From NCBI RefSeq assembly GCF_017875235.1, contig NZ_JAGGMI010000022.1:1-55572 (forward strand): 55,572 bases of DNA, written 5' to 3'. The DNA comes from Asticcacaulis solisilvae (lineage in GTDB: Bacteria; Pseudomonadota; Alphaproteobacteria; Caulobacterales; Caulobacteraceae). The position numbers were made by a program, and so were the translations under genes. The notes under the pieces were generated by a model. It ran no database searches. It saw nothing but the letters and a program-made list of their open reading frames with translations, and was not told the origin of the DNA. How positions within the stretch are numbered: position 1 is the stretch's first letter; each line of letters begins with the position of its first letter. Positions 26,415 through 34,867 of this stretch are shown here, one piece after another.

Positions 26415-27009
26415 AACCTTGGAAAAGCTATGGCGATCGGAAGCCAATGACCGCGCCACCGTCGCTGAAACCTATATATTGGAGGCAACCTTGAAAACTC
26501 TGACGCAGCGCCGCGGCGCGTTTTCGACCGGCATGGGCCTGATCGGCCTGGCCCTGATCGTCTGGACCGGCGCGATCGCCTATGCCGTTATGTGGGGGAA
26601 GATCGCCGATATTACGCAGGAATGGGGTATCCTTGCCTTGCTGGTGATATCGTGGCTGGCGTTCCTCATTGCCCAGGCGCAGCAGAAGCGGCACGTGCGC
26701 GCCTACCCGGAAGCCACCACCTCCATGCCGGACGCGCTCAGGGCGCTGATCGACGAGAACCGGACGGCGCGGGCACGCACGCGCATGATGGGCGTGGCGC
26801 TACTGGTCTTTGCCGGCGTGCTGGCCCTGTCGGTCGGCCAGCTCCATGCGGTGGGAAAGATGGAATGGCGGCACGTCGTTCAAGGGTCGCTGCTCTTCGG
26901 CGGCGCGCTTTTGCTGTCGGCGGCCATTCATGCGGTTCGCTATATCCGCATGCTCAAGCCGGAGGGCGAGCGGCTGCGGCGGCTGCTGGAGCAGTACGCG
27001 CAGGACTGA
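26404..27009 (+). CDS. probable membrane anti-sigma factor
   Basis: A 201-residue protein with a soluble N-terminus (MDFETLEKLWRSEANDRATV) and four transmembrane spans (about 43-65, 73-90, 124-142, 156-174) ending in a charged tail. It overlaps the ECF sigma gene by 11 bp, which implies translational coupling; membrane anti-sigma factors of this sort commonly have this position. I see no zinc-binding anti-sigma (HxxxCxxC) motif, so it is not of that class. GGGGAG precedes ATG 26404. The identification rests on operon position and topology, not on a recognised domain. Confidence 0.65.
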   Translation: MDFETLEKLWRSEANDRATVAETYILEATLKTLTQRRGAFSTGMGLIGLALIVWTGAIAYAVMWGKIADITQEWGILALLVISWLAFLIAQAQQKRHVRAYPEATTSMPDALRALIDENRTARARTRMMGVALLVFAGVLALSVGQLHAVGKMEWRHVVQGSLLFGGALLLSAAIHAVRYIRMLKPEGERLRRLLEQYAQD

Positions 27010-27020
27010 GCACCCCAAGG

Positions 27021-27137
27021 CTAGATCGGTATGATTTTAAGTGGAAACATCATACCGATCTAAGCTTTTGTTTTGTCGCGATATTTAAGGCGAAAACCCC
27101 AAAGACGCTTCTTGGCACTTTTCGCCATATCGCTCTA
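27021..27137 (+). repeat. dispersed palindromic repeat, full copy 3
   Basis: Hairpin AGATCGGTATGAT / ATCATACCGATCT, spacer TTTTGTTTTGTCGCGATATT, then a second palindrome GGCGAAAACC...CTTTTCGCC ending ATATCGCTCTA. On the minus strand the terminal CTA is the TAG stop codon of the GFA gene. Confidence 0.85.
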
Positions 27138-27572
27138 ATTCCGGAAATGCCGTTCGTGCATTTCGACCAGCGGAGAGGCGTCGGCCCAATCCCGGCGCGA
27201 GCGGACAAAGACCTGGCGGAATGTCTGTCCCGCCGGCGACAGCCATGTGGCATCGTCGAATGTGCCCGCCGGCAGCGTCCGAATGCCCGGCGCCGCCTCG
27301 AGCCTAAAGCCGAGATTGCCGCCACACCGGCCGCAGAATTCGACGTCGAGCCAGCGGCCGGACTCGTCCGACATGTGCCTGTAGCGGACCAGGGTTTCGC
27401 CGAGCAACTCGACCCGCTCTTCGGGATAAACCACCTCGGTTCCAAAGGCCGTACCCGTGCGGCGCTGGCACCACAGGCAATGACAGATCGTCACGCGCAA
27501 CGGCTCGCCCCACGCCTTGAAGCGCAAGCCGCCACAGACACAGCCGCCTTCGCGGAATCCGGGCGCGGCCAT
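27135..27572 (-). CDS. GFA (glutathione-dependent formaldehyde-activating) family protein
   Basis: A 145-residue zinc protein with the GFA/CENP-V fold: GGCVCGGLRF, then CHCLWCQRRTGTAFG, and EFCGRCGGNLGFR, giving the cysteine pairs that bind two zinc ions. Family members react with glutathione adducts, but most GFA-domain proteins have no proven reaction, so I call the family only. Its start lies 3 nt after the stop of the DUF885 gene upstream, so it is probably translated as part of that operon; no independent ribosome-binding site is clear. The stop codon is provided by the dispersed repeat. Confidence 0.82.
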   Translation of the reverse strand: MAAPGFREGGCVCGGLRFKAWGEPLRVTICHCLWCQRRTGTAFGTEVVYPEERVELLGETLVRYRHMSDESGRWLDVEFCGRCGGNLGFRLEAAPGIRTLPAGTFDDATWLSPAGQTFRQVFVRSRRDWADASPLVEMHERHFRN

Positions 27573-27575
27573 AAA

Positions 27576-29399
27576 TCAGATCAGTCCCTTGTCCTTATAC
27601 ACCTGCTCAAGCACCGCCAGCGGCACGCCGCCCGCCTGCAGCCCGGTGTCGTGGAAGGCGCGGATGTCGAATTTCGCGCCTTGCCTGGCCTTCATGGCCT
27701 CGCGCAGCTTCATCCATTGCAGCTTGCCGACCATGTAGCTCAGCGCCTGGCCGGGCCACACGCAATAGCGCTCGATCTCAGTGATCGCCGAAGACTCCTG
27801 GTCGCCATTGGTCTCGACGAAATACTTAACCGCCTGCTCGCGGCTCCAGTGCTTGGCGTGCATGCCGGTATCGACGACCAGCCGGATCGCCCGGAACAGC
27901 GACGATTGCAGGTAGCCGACATAGCCCTGCGGGTCATTGTCGTACATGCCCATCTCGCCGGCCAGCAGTTCCGAATACAGCGCCCAGCCTTCCGAATAGG
28001 CCGAGAAGCCGCCGGTCTTGCGCAGCATCGGCAGGCCTTGCGCTTCGATCTGCAAGGCGATCTGCAGGTGGTGGCCCGGAATGGCTTCGTGATAGGTCAG
28101 TGTCGGCAGCGACCACGACGGCCATTCCGCCGTGTCGCGCAGGTTGATGTAATAGGCGCCCGGCCGGGTGCCGTCGAGGTTCGGCCCCTGGTAGTAGCCA
28201 CCCGGCGCGCCGGCCTCGATCTCCTTGGGCACCCGCCGGACCTCGCACGCGGCCTTGGGCAGGATGCCGAACCATTGCGGCAGCTTGGCCTGAATCGCCT
28301 GGATCTGAACGTTCAGGTCGGCGATCAGCTTTTCCTTGGCCTCATCGGTATTGGCATAGACATACTTCGGGTCCTCGGACAGGGCGCGCATGCGTTCCCC
28401 CACCGTGCCGGTCGAGTAGCCCAGGGCCTTCAGCCTGACGTCGGCCTCGGCGCTGATCTCCTTGACGAGGTCGAGGCCGACCTTGTGAATCTCATCGGGC
28501 GTCATATTGGTCGTGGTACCGACCTTGGCCGCGAAGGCGTAATAGGCATCGCCGTCCTTCAGCCGCCACACCCCTGCATCGTGCACCGCCTTGCCGCGCG
28601 CGGCTTTCACCGCGGCGATCTGGGCGTCGAGCGCCGCGGCGATTGAGCCTTCAACGCGTCTGGCTGCTTCCGCCGCCCAGTCGCCGGCAATACCCTTGGC
28701 CGCCGTCTTCTTGACCAGCGCCTGGGTCATCGGGCTGTCGGCGCCCTTGATGGCGCGGAGCGATTCCATCTGGACCAGCGCCTTGTCGAGTGCAAAGTCG
28801 GGCGCCAGGACGCCATTGGCGACATCGGCCCTGAAGCGCTCGGTCTGCTGGCCAATCACTTCGGCAAAGGCGTCCATGCGGGCGAGAAACGCGTCCGCAT
28901 CGGCCTTGGTCTCGATCGTGTGCTGGTTGGCCAGGAAGTCCGGCGTCGAACGGTATGCGCCGTTCAGCTGGCTGAGGACATAAGGATTGGCACCGCCCCA
29001 CGATCCGAAACGGAAGCGGTCGGCGCCGTCCTTCGACAGTTCAGCGCGCCACAGGATAGTGTCGTAATTGATCCGGTCCATGCCCTCCAGCTTGGCGCGC
29101 GGAATGGCCTTCAGCGTCTTGATACTCTTGTCGAGGCGCGCCAGCGAAGCCAGGTCCTCGGCTTCGGTGGCAGGCGTCAACTTCGATTTGAGCCCTGCCA
29201 GTTCGCCCTTGTCGAGGCCAAGCGAAGTGGCGCTTTCCGGTGCGTTGGCGATGCGTTCCTTGAAAATCGCATCGAACGCTTCATTAAGCGCCTTGGCGGC
29301 CGCCGGATCGCTTTGCGATGTCGGAGCGGCGGCGGCGGGCAATGATGCCGTACCGGCAACGGCGACGGCGGAAATCAGCAGTTGGCGACGGTCGAGCAT
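27576..29399 (-). CDS. DUF885 family putative metallopeptidase (copy 1)
   Basis: A 607-residue exported protein. It begins MLDRRQLLISAVAVAGTASL, with twin arginines followed by a hydrophobic stretch and AAAAP, which suggests Tat export. The DUF885 body carries TYHEAIPGHHLQIAL, a His/Glu motif like the HExxH of metallopeptidases, and ends LEQVYKDKGLI as in its paralogue. I start at 29399, with AGAGGGG upstream, not 29447. The upstream paralogue is separated by a REP pair. The substrate is unknown. Confidence 0.82.
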   Translation of the reverse strand: MLDRRQLLISAVAVAGTASLPAAAAPTSQSDPAAAKALNEAFDAIFKERIANAPESATSLGLDKGELAGLKSKLTPATEAEDLASLARLDKSIKTLKAIPRAKLEGMDRINYDTILWRAELSKDGADRFRFGSWGGANPYVLSQLNGAYRSTPDFLANQHTIETKADADAFLARMDAFAEVIGQQTERFRADVANGVLAPDFALDKALVQMESLRAIKGADSPMTQALVKKTAAKGIAGDWAAEAARRVEGSIAAALDAQIAAVKAARGKAVHDAGVWRLKDGDAYYAFAAKVGTTTNMTPDEIHKVGLDLVKEISAEADVRLKALGYSTGTVGERMRALSEDPKYVYANTDEAKEKLIADLNVQIQAIQAKLPQWFGILPKAACEVRRVPKEIEAGAPGGYYQGPNLDGTRPGAYYINLRDTAEWPSWSLPTLTYHEAIPGHHLQIALQIEAQGLPMLRKTGGFSAYSEGWALYSELLAGEMGMYDNDPQGYVGYLQSSLFRAIRLVVDTGMHAKHWSREQAVKYFVETNGDQESSAITEIERYCVWPGQALSYMVGKLQWMKLREAMKARQGAKFDIRAFHDTGLQAGGVPLAVLEQVYKDKGLI

Positions 29400-29472
29400 G
29401 TCTGGCCCCTCTATGAACAGGGGACCAGTGGTTGCCAGCGCAACCAACCTGTCAAGTTACGAAAATGTCATG

Positions 29473-29600
29473 GTCCCCTCTCCCCGCTTGCGGGGAGAGG
29501 GTTAGGGTGAGGGGCAAACGGAAAGAGCGGCACGCGCGGAAATAGTTTCTGCCCCTCATCCGGTCCTACGGACCACCTTCTCCCCGCAAGCAGGGAGAAG
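29473..29600. repeat. REP inverted pair (BIME-like), copy 2
   Basis: The same layout and linker as the copy at 5618: CCCTCTCCCCGCTTGCGGGG plus GAGGGTTAGGGTGAGGGG facing CATCCGGTCC...TTCTCCCCGCAAGC. It lies between two DUF885 paralogues. Confidence 0.85.
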
Positions 29601-29606
29601 GAAAGA

Positions 29607-31583
29607 TCAGATCAGCCCCTTATCCTTATACAACTGCTCCAGCACCGACAGCGGCACCGACCCGGCCAGCATGCCCGTGTCGTGGAAGGCCTTGATGTCG
29701 AATGCTCCGCCCTGCTTGCGCTTTTGCGCGTCACGCAGACGCAGCCAGGTGATCTTGCCCATCATGTAGCCCAGGGCCTGGCCCGGCCAGACGACATAGC
29801 GCTCGATCTCGGCCGTGACGGCGCTTTCGCTGTCGCCCATGGCGTCGCGCATATAGGTGATCGCCTGTTCACGGCTCCAGCCGAGATTGTGCATGCCGGT
29901 ATCGACGACCAGGCGCACCGCGCGGAACAGCGCGTCGTGCAGGTAGCCGATACGGCCCGGCGCATCGTCGTTGTAGATTCCCATCTCCGACGCCAGTTGC
30001 TCCGAATAGAGCGCCCAGCCTTCGACATTTGCGTTGAAGGCTAGGAGCTTGCGCAGGGTCGGAATGCCTTGCGCCTCGTTCTGGATGGTCAGTTGCATGT
30101 GGTGGCCGGGAATGGCCTCGTGGCAGGTGAGCGTCGGCAGGGTCCAGCTGGGGTTATTGCCCGTGTCGCGCAGGTTGATGTAATAGGCGCCCGCCCGCGA
30201 GCCGTCGATCGATCCCGGCATGTAGTAGCCGCCCGGCGCCCCCGCCTCGGTCGCCACCGGTACGCGGCGGATCGACACTTTCGACTTCGGCAGCACGCCG
30301 AAATAGCTCGGCAGGCGCGCCTCGACCTTGTGCACCAGGCCGTTCAGGTCGTTGAGCAGCTTGGCCTTGCCGTCGTCGGTATTGGGATAGAGGTATTTCG
30401 GGTCGGTATACATGGCGTGCATGCGCTCGCCCGGTGTGCCTTGCGTCATCCCCAGGGCGCGCAGGCGGCTGTCGAGTTCGGCGCTCAGGCGCGCCACCTG
30501 GTCCAGGCCAATGGCGTGGACCTCCTTGGCGCTGTCGTCGGTGCTCGTCGAAAGCTTTACGCACTGGGCGTAATAGGCCTCGCCGTTCGGCTGGTTGCGC
30601 ACGCCGGCGTCGTGCTTCGCCTGACCGGCCAGCCCCGAAAGGATGTCGATCTGGCGCGTCAGGGCTTCACGGACCGGGCCGGTCAGGCGGGCCGAGGCGT
30701 CATCGCGCCACGTGCCGGCGATGCCCAGCGCCTGGGTCTTCGAATCGAGCGCGGTGACGACCGGGCTATAGGCCGGATCGGTGTCGCGCAGCGCGATCAG
30801 TTGCTGCATCGCCTTCTTGAGGACGAAGTCGGGTGGGATGACGCCACGGCCGGCATCGGCGCGGATGCGCTCGTTTTCCTGATCGACGGCGCGGGCGAAA
30901 TCGCTCAGGCGCATCAGGTAGGATTCGGCGTCGGCCTTATTGGCGATCTCGTGCTGGGTCGCCAGGAAATCGGGCACGAACTGATAGGCGCCAGTCAGCT
31001 GGCTGACGACATAGGGCGCGGCGAACCCGCCGGCAAAGACGCCGTAGTCGCCATAGGCAAAGCCCTGGGCGAGGGCGAGCTGGTTCTCATTGTCCCACAG
31101 GACGGAATCATAGTTCAGCCGGTCGGCGGCCGACAGGTCATTGCGATCAATGGCCCTCAGCGTCTGGACGGCGCGGCGCAGACGCGCCAGGTTCGATGCC
31201 TTCGACGCCTCGGAACGATCGTCGAGCTTCGTCTTGGCCACCGCGAACTGGCCTTTGTCGAGGCCGGCCGAGGTCGCCTGCACCGGCGAGGCGGTGAACC
31301 ATTCGCGCAGGATCAGGTCGTAGGCATTGTTGAGCTGGGCGGCGACTTCCGGCGCGGTGACAGCGGGCACGGGCGGCGGCGGAGGGGGCTTGGGCGCCTC
31401 GACCTTTTTCGGCGCGGCCTTCTTGCCTTTGGTCGACTTCTTGCTGCTCTTCTTCGACTTGGAAGAGGACTTCTTCTTGCTCGCGGCCGCCTTCTTTTTC
31501 TTCTTGGGCGCCGCCAGGGCCTCGGCCGCAACGCTGCCGAACAAGGCCGCCAATGCGCCCACTACATACCGCCGGTCTACCAT
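29607..31583 (-). CDS. DUF885 family putative metallopeptidase with Lys/Ser/Pro-rich linker (copy 2)
   Basis: A 658-residue exported paralogue of the neighbouring DUF885 gene, with a Tat-like start (MVDRRYVVGALAALFGSVAA then LAAP). Between this signal and the DUF885 domain is a low-complexity segment of about 45 residues: lysine/serine-rich first, then APKPPPPPPVP (about residues 26-70). The paralogue lacks it. The domain carries TCHEAIPGHHMQLTI, the presumed metal-binding motif. I start at 31583, with GGAG upstream, not 31667. The basic linker could bind envelope polyanions such as peptidoglycan or lipopolysaccharide; this is inference. Confidence 0.82.
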   Translation of the reverse strand: MVDRRYVVGALAALFGSVAAEALAAPKKKKKAAASKKKSSSKSKKSSKKSTKGKKAAPKKVEAPKPPPPPPVPAVTAPEVAAQLNNAYDLILREWFTASPVQATSAGLDKGQFAVAKTKLDDRSEASKASNLARLRRAVQTLRAIDRNDLSAADRLNYDSVLWDNENQLALAQGFAYGDYGVFAGGFAAPYVVSQLTGAYQFVPDFLATQHEIANKADAESYLMRLSDFARAVDQENERIRADAGRGVIPPDFVLKKAMQQLIALRDTDPAYSPVVTALDSKTQALGIAGTWRDDASARLTGPVREALTRQIDILSGLAGQAKHDAGVRNQPNGEAYYAQCVKLSTSTDDSAKEVHAIGLDQVARLSAELDSRLRALGMTQGTPGERMHAMYTDPKYLYPNTDDGKAKLLNDLNGLVHKVEARLPSYFGVLPKSKVSIRRVPVATEAGAPGGYYMPGSIDGSRAGAYYINLRDTGNNPSWTLPTLTCHEAIPGHHMQLTIQNEAQGIPTLRKLLAFNANVEGWALYSEQLASEMGIYNDDAPGRIGYLHDALFRAVRLVVDTGMHNLGWSREQAITYMRDAMGDSESAVTAEIERYVVWPGQALGYMMGKITWLRLRDAQKRKQGGAFDIKAFHDTGMLAGSVPLSVLEQLYKDKGLI

Positions 31584-31755
31584 GCTCACTCCGCCACAAG
31601 GTCGTTTCATGACGCCGAGCCTATGCGCTGGGCGCAACACTGGCAACGATTTTATACGGTTGAACAAAACCGTCGCATATGGCGCGTAACTTGACAGACT
31701 TGTATTTTGACGCGTTTTGGGAGCAGCGTCGTGATCTCGCGTTTCTTCGTGTTCC

Positions 31756-32117
31756 AGCGGGTTCTGCTGCGTTCAGGCCCGCGCCTACCACACCAATCAC
31801 TCCCCGTCCGGTGTGGCGACCCAGGACAAGGGCCGCGCCAATGCACTGGTCGTGTCGGATAAGTCCAGACGCGTCCGTTCCTATCACCGCAATACCCTCC
31901 AGGCCTGGCCGAAATGCTGGGCGCGGCCGGGCTCAGCCACCCGTCGCAGCTCAAGCCCTGGCACCTGCAAGTCCGCGCCTCAACCGGCGAAGTGGTGCGC
32001 GGCGGCGTCACCTATACCCACCTGGAGGCCGGCGCGCTGGTCAGCGGTGCGGTCGAGCCGCGGCTGAGGCGCGAATGGCATCGCGCCAATCCGGAAAGCT
32101 TCGCGCCAAATTTCTGA
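31756..32117 (+). pseudogene. C-terminal relic of an FMN-binding glutamate synthase-family gene
   Basis: Conceptual translation gives QARAYHTNHSPSGVATQD and later RRVRSYHRNTLQA, then in a second frame LAEMLGAAGLSHPSQLKPWH. These match the C-terminal part of FMN-binding glutamate synthase family proteins, where the first block is usually CHTNRCPTGVATQ. A single missing base near 31903-31906 breaks the frame, two iron-sulfur cysteines are replaced (Y and S), and the catalytic N-terminal bulk is absent. It lies between an inward REP-free gap and sodC. I read it as a decayed remnant. Confidence 0.7.
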
Positions 32118-32271
32118 TTTTTAGAATTAATACGCAAAGGCTTTGCCAGGCTTGATTTTTTGACGCTCACATTCGCGTGAAAGGCCATGCCCGCGCCATG
32201 TTCGTCTTGAATTCTTGCGAACGACTCGCGCAAAACACATCACCCGATCCCGCCCCTCTAGGAGTTCCCGT

Positions 32272-32784
32272 ATGCGCCTAATCGCCGCCGCCGCCCTTAT
32301 CGCCGCCATCGCCACACCCGTTATGGCCCAAACGCCCGCCACCTATACCGGCGCCCTGAAGGGGCCGACCGGCGCGGACCTGGGCAAGGTGGTGGTCACC
32401 GACGCCCCCAAGGGCGTGCTGCTGCGCGTCGAGGCCAAGGGGCTGACGCCCGGCTGGCATGCCATCCATTTCCATGAAAAGGGCGCCTGCACCGATGAAA
32501 AGTTCGCTTCGGCCGGCTCCCACGTCCACGGTGAAGGCACGGTGATCCACGGCCTGCTGCGCGCCGACGCCACGGACTTCGGCGATCTGCCGAACATCTT
32601 CGTCCAGGCCGATGGCACGGCAACGGCCGAGATCTATTCGACTCTGGTGACCGTCAAGGGCTCCGGCGCCAAGCTGCTCGACGACGACGGCGCCTCGGTG
32701 GTGATCCACGGCAATCCGGACGACTATACGTCTCAGCCGGTCGGCAATGCAGGCCCGCGCCTCGCCTGCGCGGTGATCAAGTAA
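32272..32784 (+). CDS. sodC: periplasmic Cu/Zn superoxide dismutase
   Basis: A 170-residue SodC that converts superoxide to peroxide in the periplasm. A signal peptide (residues 1-19, ending VMA-Q) precedes the fold. Copper ligands H66 and H68 (HFHEKGAC), bridging H84, zinc ligand H93 and D105, and H146 (VIHG) are present, with the disulfide pair C73/C166. The zinc-ligand position normally held by a second histidine before GDLPN is D102. The start ATG 32272 follows TAGGAG. It is next to a glutamate synthase relic and a REP pair. Confidence 0.9.
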   Translation: MRLIAAAALIAAIATPVMAQTPATYTGALKGPTGADLGKVVVTDAPKGVLLRVEAKGLTPGWHAIHFHEKGACTDEKFASAGSHVHGEGTVIHGLLRADATDFGDLPNIFVQADGTATAEIYSTLVTVKGSGAKLLDDDGASVVIHGNPDDYTSQPVGNAGPRLACAVIK

Positions 32785-32806
32785 GGCGTTAGAGAGGGGC
32801 GATAAA

Positions 32807-32962
32807 AGTCCCCTCTCCCTGCTTTGGCTGCCGCCGAGGCCGGGGAGAGGGTAGGCGCAGGGCGGCGAGCCTGAGGGGCAATCGGAAGAATAGCAAGCGC
32901 GGAAACAGTTTCTGCCCCTCATCCGGTCCTGCGGACCACCTTCTCCCCGTAAGCGGGGAGAA
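32807..32962. repeat. REP inverted pair (BIME-like), copy 3
   Basis: A longer variant of the 5618 copy: the left arm has an insert (TTTGGCTGCCGCCGAGGCCG) and AGGCGCAGGGCGGCGAGCCT; the right arm is CATCCGGTCC...TTCTCCCCGTAAGCGGGGAG. It shares the ATCGGA...GCGCGGAAACAG linker. Confidence 0.8.
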
Positions 32963-32986
32963 GAGCTTAAACTCAAGGCACCCCTC

Positions 32987-33568
32987 ATGCCCCTTACCCT
33001 CTCCCCAGCCACCACCGCCCTTGTCCTGATCGACCTGCAAAACGGCATCGTCAATGCGCCGCGTGAGCCGCGTTCCGGCGCCGATGTCGTGGCTGCCGCA
33101 AAGACGGTGGCCGAACGCTTCCGCGCCGCCGGTGCCCCGGTCTTCCTGGTCCATGTCGATTTTGCGCCGGACTATGCCGACGCCCTGAAACAGCCGGTCG
33201 ATGAGCCGACACCGCGGCCGGAAGGCGGCCTGCCGCCAGGCTATGCCGAATTCGCCCCGGGTCTGCCGCATGAGACCGATATCGTCATCCGCAAGCGCAA
33301 CTGGGGCGCCTTCTATGGCACGTATCTCGACCTGCTCTTGCGCCGCCGCAGCATCCGCACCATCGTCCTGGGCGGCATCGCCACCAATTTCGGCGTAGAG
33401 TCGACGGCGCGCGACGCCTGGGAGCGCAACTACGAACTGGTCGTGCTCGAAGACCTGTGCGCCAGTGCGACCGCCGAGATGCACGCCCTCTCGATCAAAT
33501 CCGTCCTGCCGCGCATCGCTCGCGTCCGCCAAAGCGGTGAGATCAGTCTGGCAGAAGCTGGATCGTGA
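32987..33568 (+). CDS. isochorismatase-family hydrolase, YecD-like
   Basis: A 193-residue isochorismatase-fold protein. The catalytic aspartate D16 (VLIDLQNG) and lysine K103 (IRKRNWGAF) are in place, but the position of the nucleophilic cysteine is glycine G136 (GIATNFGVESTARDA). E. coli YecD has glycine at this position too, and it shares the STARNAWE-type continuation, so this is a cysteine-less subfamily whose activity is not established. AAGG precedes the ATG. It lies beside sodC with a REP pair between them. The substrate is unknown. Confidence 0.82.
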   Translation: MPLTLSPATTALVLIDLQNGIVNAPREPRSGADVVAAAKTVAERFRAAGAPVFLVHVDFAPDYADALKQPVDEPTPRPEGGLPPGYAEFAPGLPHETDIVIRKRNWGAFYGTYLDLLLRRRSIRTIVLGGIATNFGVESTARDAWERNYELVVLEDLCASATAEMHALSIKSVLPRIARVRQSGEISLAEAGS

Positions 33569-33574
33569 GACGGA

Positions 33575-33664
33575 CTATTTTCGCCGCAACTTGCGGATTT
33601 CGCAGGACAGTCCAACGCCGGCGACAGCTATGACCGGCAAGGCGGCCAAGATAAGCAATTCCAT
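33575..33664 (-). CDS. possible 29-residue membrane peptide
   Basis: The minus-strand frame reads MELLILAALPVIAVAGVGLS then CEIRKLRRK and a stop: a hydrophobic helix followed by a basic tail. This is the architecture of small single-span membrane peptides. The ribosome-binding site is weak (AAGAG 9-13 nt upstream), and short frames of this size also occur by chance. Confidence 0.3.
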   Translation of the reverse strand: MELLILAALPVIAVAGVGLSCEIRKLRRK

Positions 33665-33811
33665 TACGCTTACTCTTTGTGTGTTTACTCCCGAACTGTT
33701 GAGAGTGTCACGGGACACATAAAGGCGCAATCGTTTGCGTTGCTTTTGGGGAATTTACCGGCTCACTATTCCGTGTACGGATAAGGCCCGCGGTAACCGA
33801 AAACCGGCCGG

Positions 33812-34792
33812 CTACTGACAGCTTACCTTCCAGCCTTTCAGCACATCGCGCACCAGCTTGCCCGAATCCGTCAGATCGGCGTCGCTCCAGGGCCCGGTCG
33901 ACGATGCGCCCGGCTTGAACAGCGACGCGCCTTCTTTCTTGTCACTGACAGCCCAGTTGGCCTGGCTCAGGCAATGTTTGCGCATGAAGGCCTGCCATTT
34001 GGCGGTTTCCTCGACATCAGCCGCGCCATTGCCGTCGGCATTGACCGAACCCCACTCCGACACGAAGACCGACGCACCTTTGTCGAGCGCCGCCTTCGTC
34101 TTGGCGCGCAAAGCGTCCTTATGCGTGCCGGCGTAGAAGTGGATGGTATAGGTGATGTTTGTGCCCTTGACCGGATCGGCAGCGGCGATATCGGCATCCT
34201 GCGACCAGGTGGGCGAGCCGACAATGATCAGATTGTCGGGATCGACCGCGCGGATGGCATCGATCACCGTCTGCGAATAGGGTTTTACACCTGTCGACCA
34301 ACTGATGTCGCGCAGCGGCTCATTATAGATCTCATAGATGACGTTCGGCGTATTGCCGTATTTCTGCGCCATGGCGGTAAAAAAGGCGACAGCCGCGGCC
34401 GGGTCCTTTTCGGCGCGGTGCGAGTGCCAGTCGATAATGACATAGACGCCATTGGCGATGGCGGCATCAACCAGGGTTTCGACGCGGGCACGATTGGCGT
34501 CGGGCTCGACCGCATAGCCGCCCTTGCCGTCGATCCCCATGGCCGCCCGGACCAGCGATACATTCCAGTCTTTCGCGAAGGTCGCGACGCTGCCGGCATT
34601 ATAGAAGCGATCCTGCCCCCAGCCGCTATTGGACCAGAAGTAGCTGACGCCGGCCAGGGCGATCGGCTTGCCGGACGCGTCGATGACGCGGTTGCCTTTG
34701 ATAGCGAGCGCGCCATGGGTTTGCACAGGCGTCGCGGCGGTCGCGGCCAAGGGCATTGCCAGCATGGCGGCGGCAAGCAGGATGGATTTCAC
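33812..34792 (-). CDS. secreted glycoside hydrolase family 5 (cellulase/endoglucanase-like)
   Basis: A 326-residue exported enzyme. Signal peptide ILLAAAMLAMPLAATAA precedes a GH5 barrel: VSYFWSNSGWG near the start, IIDWHSH, then NEP with the acid/base glutamate E158 and SEWGS with the nucleophile E246. GH5 members cut beta-1,4 linkages in cellulose, glucomannan or xylan; with the nearby esterases this fits plant biomass degradation. I start at GTG 34792, which begins the signal peptide and has GGGGAG upstream, not at 34852. Which polymer is cut is not decided by the sequence. Confidence 0.88.
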   Translation of the reverse strand: MKSILLAAAMLAMPLAATAATPVQTHGALAIKGNRVIDASGKPIALAGVSYFWSNSGWGQDRFYNAGSVATFAKDWNVSLVRAAMGIDGKGGYAVEPDANRARVETLVDAAIANGVYVIIDWHSHRAEKDPAAAVAFFTAMAQKYGNTPNVIYEIYNEPLRDISWSTGVKPYSQTVIDAIRAVDPDNLIIVGSPTWSQDADIAAADPVKGTNITYTIHFYAGTHKDALRAKTKAALDKGASVFVSEWGSVNADGNGAADVEETAKWQAFMRKHCLSQANWAVSDKKEGASLFKPGASSTGPWSDADLTDSGKLVRDVLKGWKVSCQ

Positions 34793-34867
34793 GGCGCGTC
34801 TCCCCGAATTGTAATCGTTATCATGGCACCGTAACGGGCTTTGATTTAACAAGCAATATACGCGGAC

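Noticed and set aside
26592..28646. Plus-strand frame of 684 codons spanning the anti-sigma gene end, a repeat and DUF885
   Set aside because: It crosses a repeat and two real genes on opposite strands; shadow frame.
30069..31694. Plus-strand frame of 541 codons across the second DUF885 gene
   Set aside because: It is antisense to a clear gene, is Arg/Gly-rich and has no motif or start signal.
31679..32155. 158-codon frame over the glutamate synthase relic
   Set aside because: Homology is to the other two frames; this frame gives Arg/Pro-rich shadow sequence.
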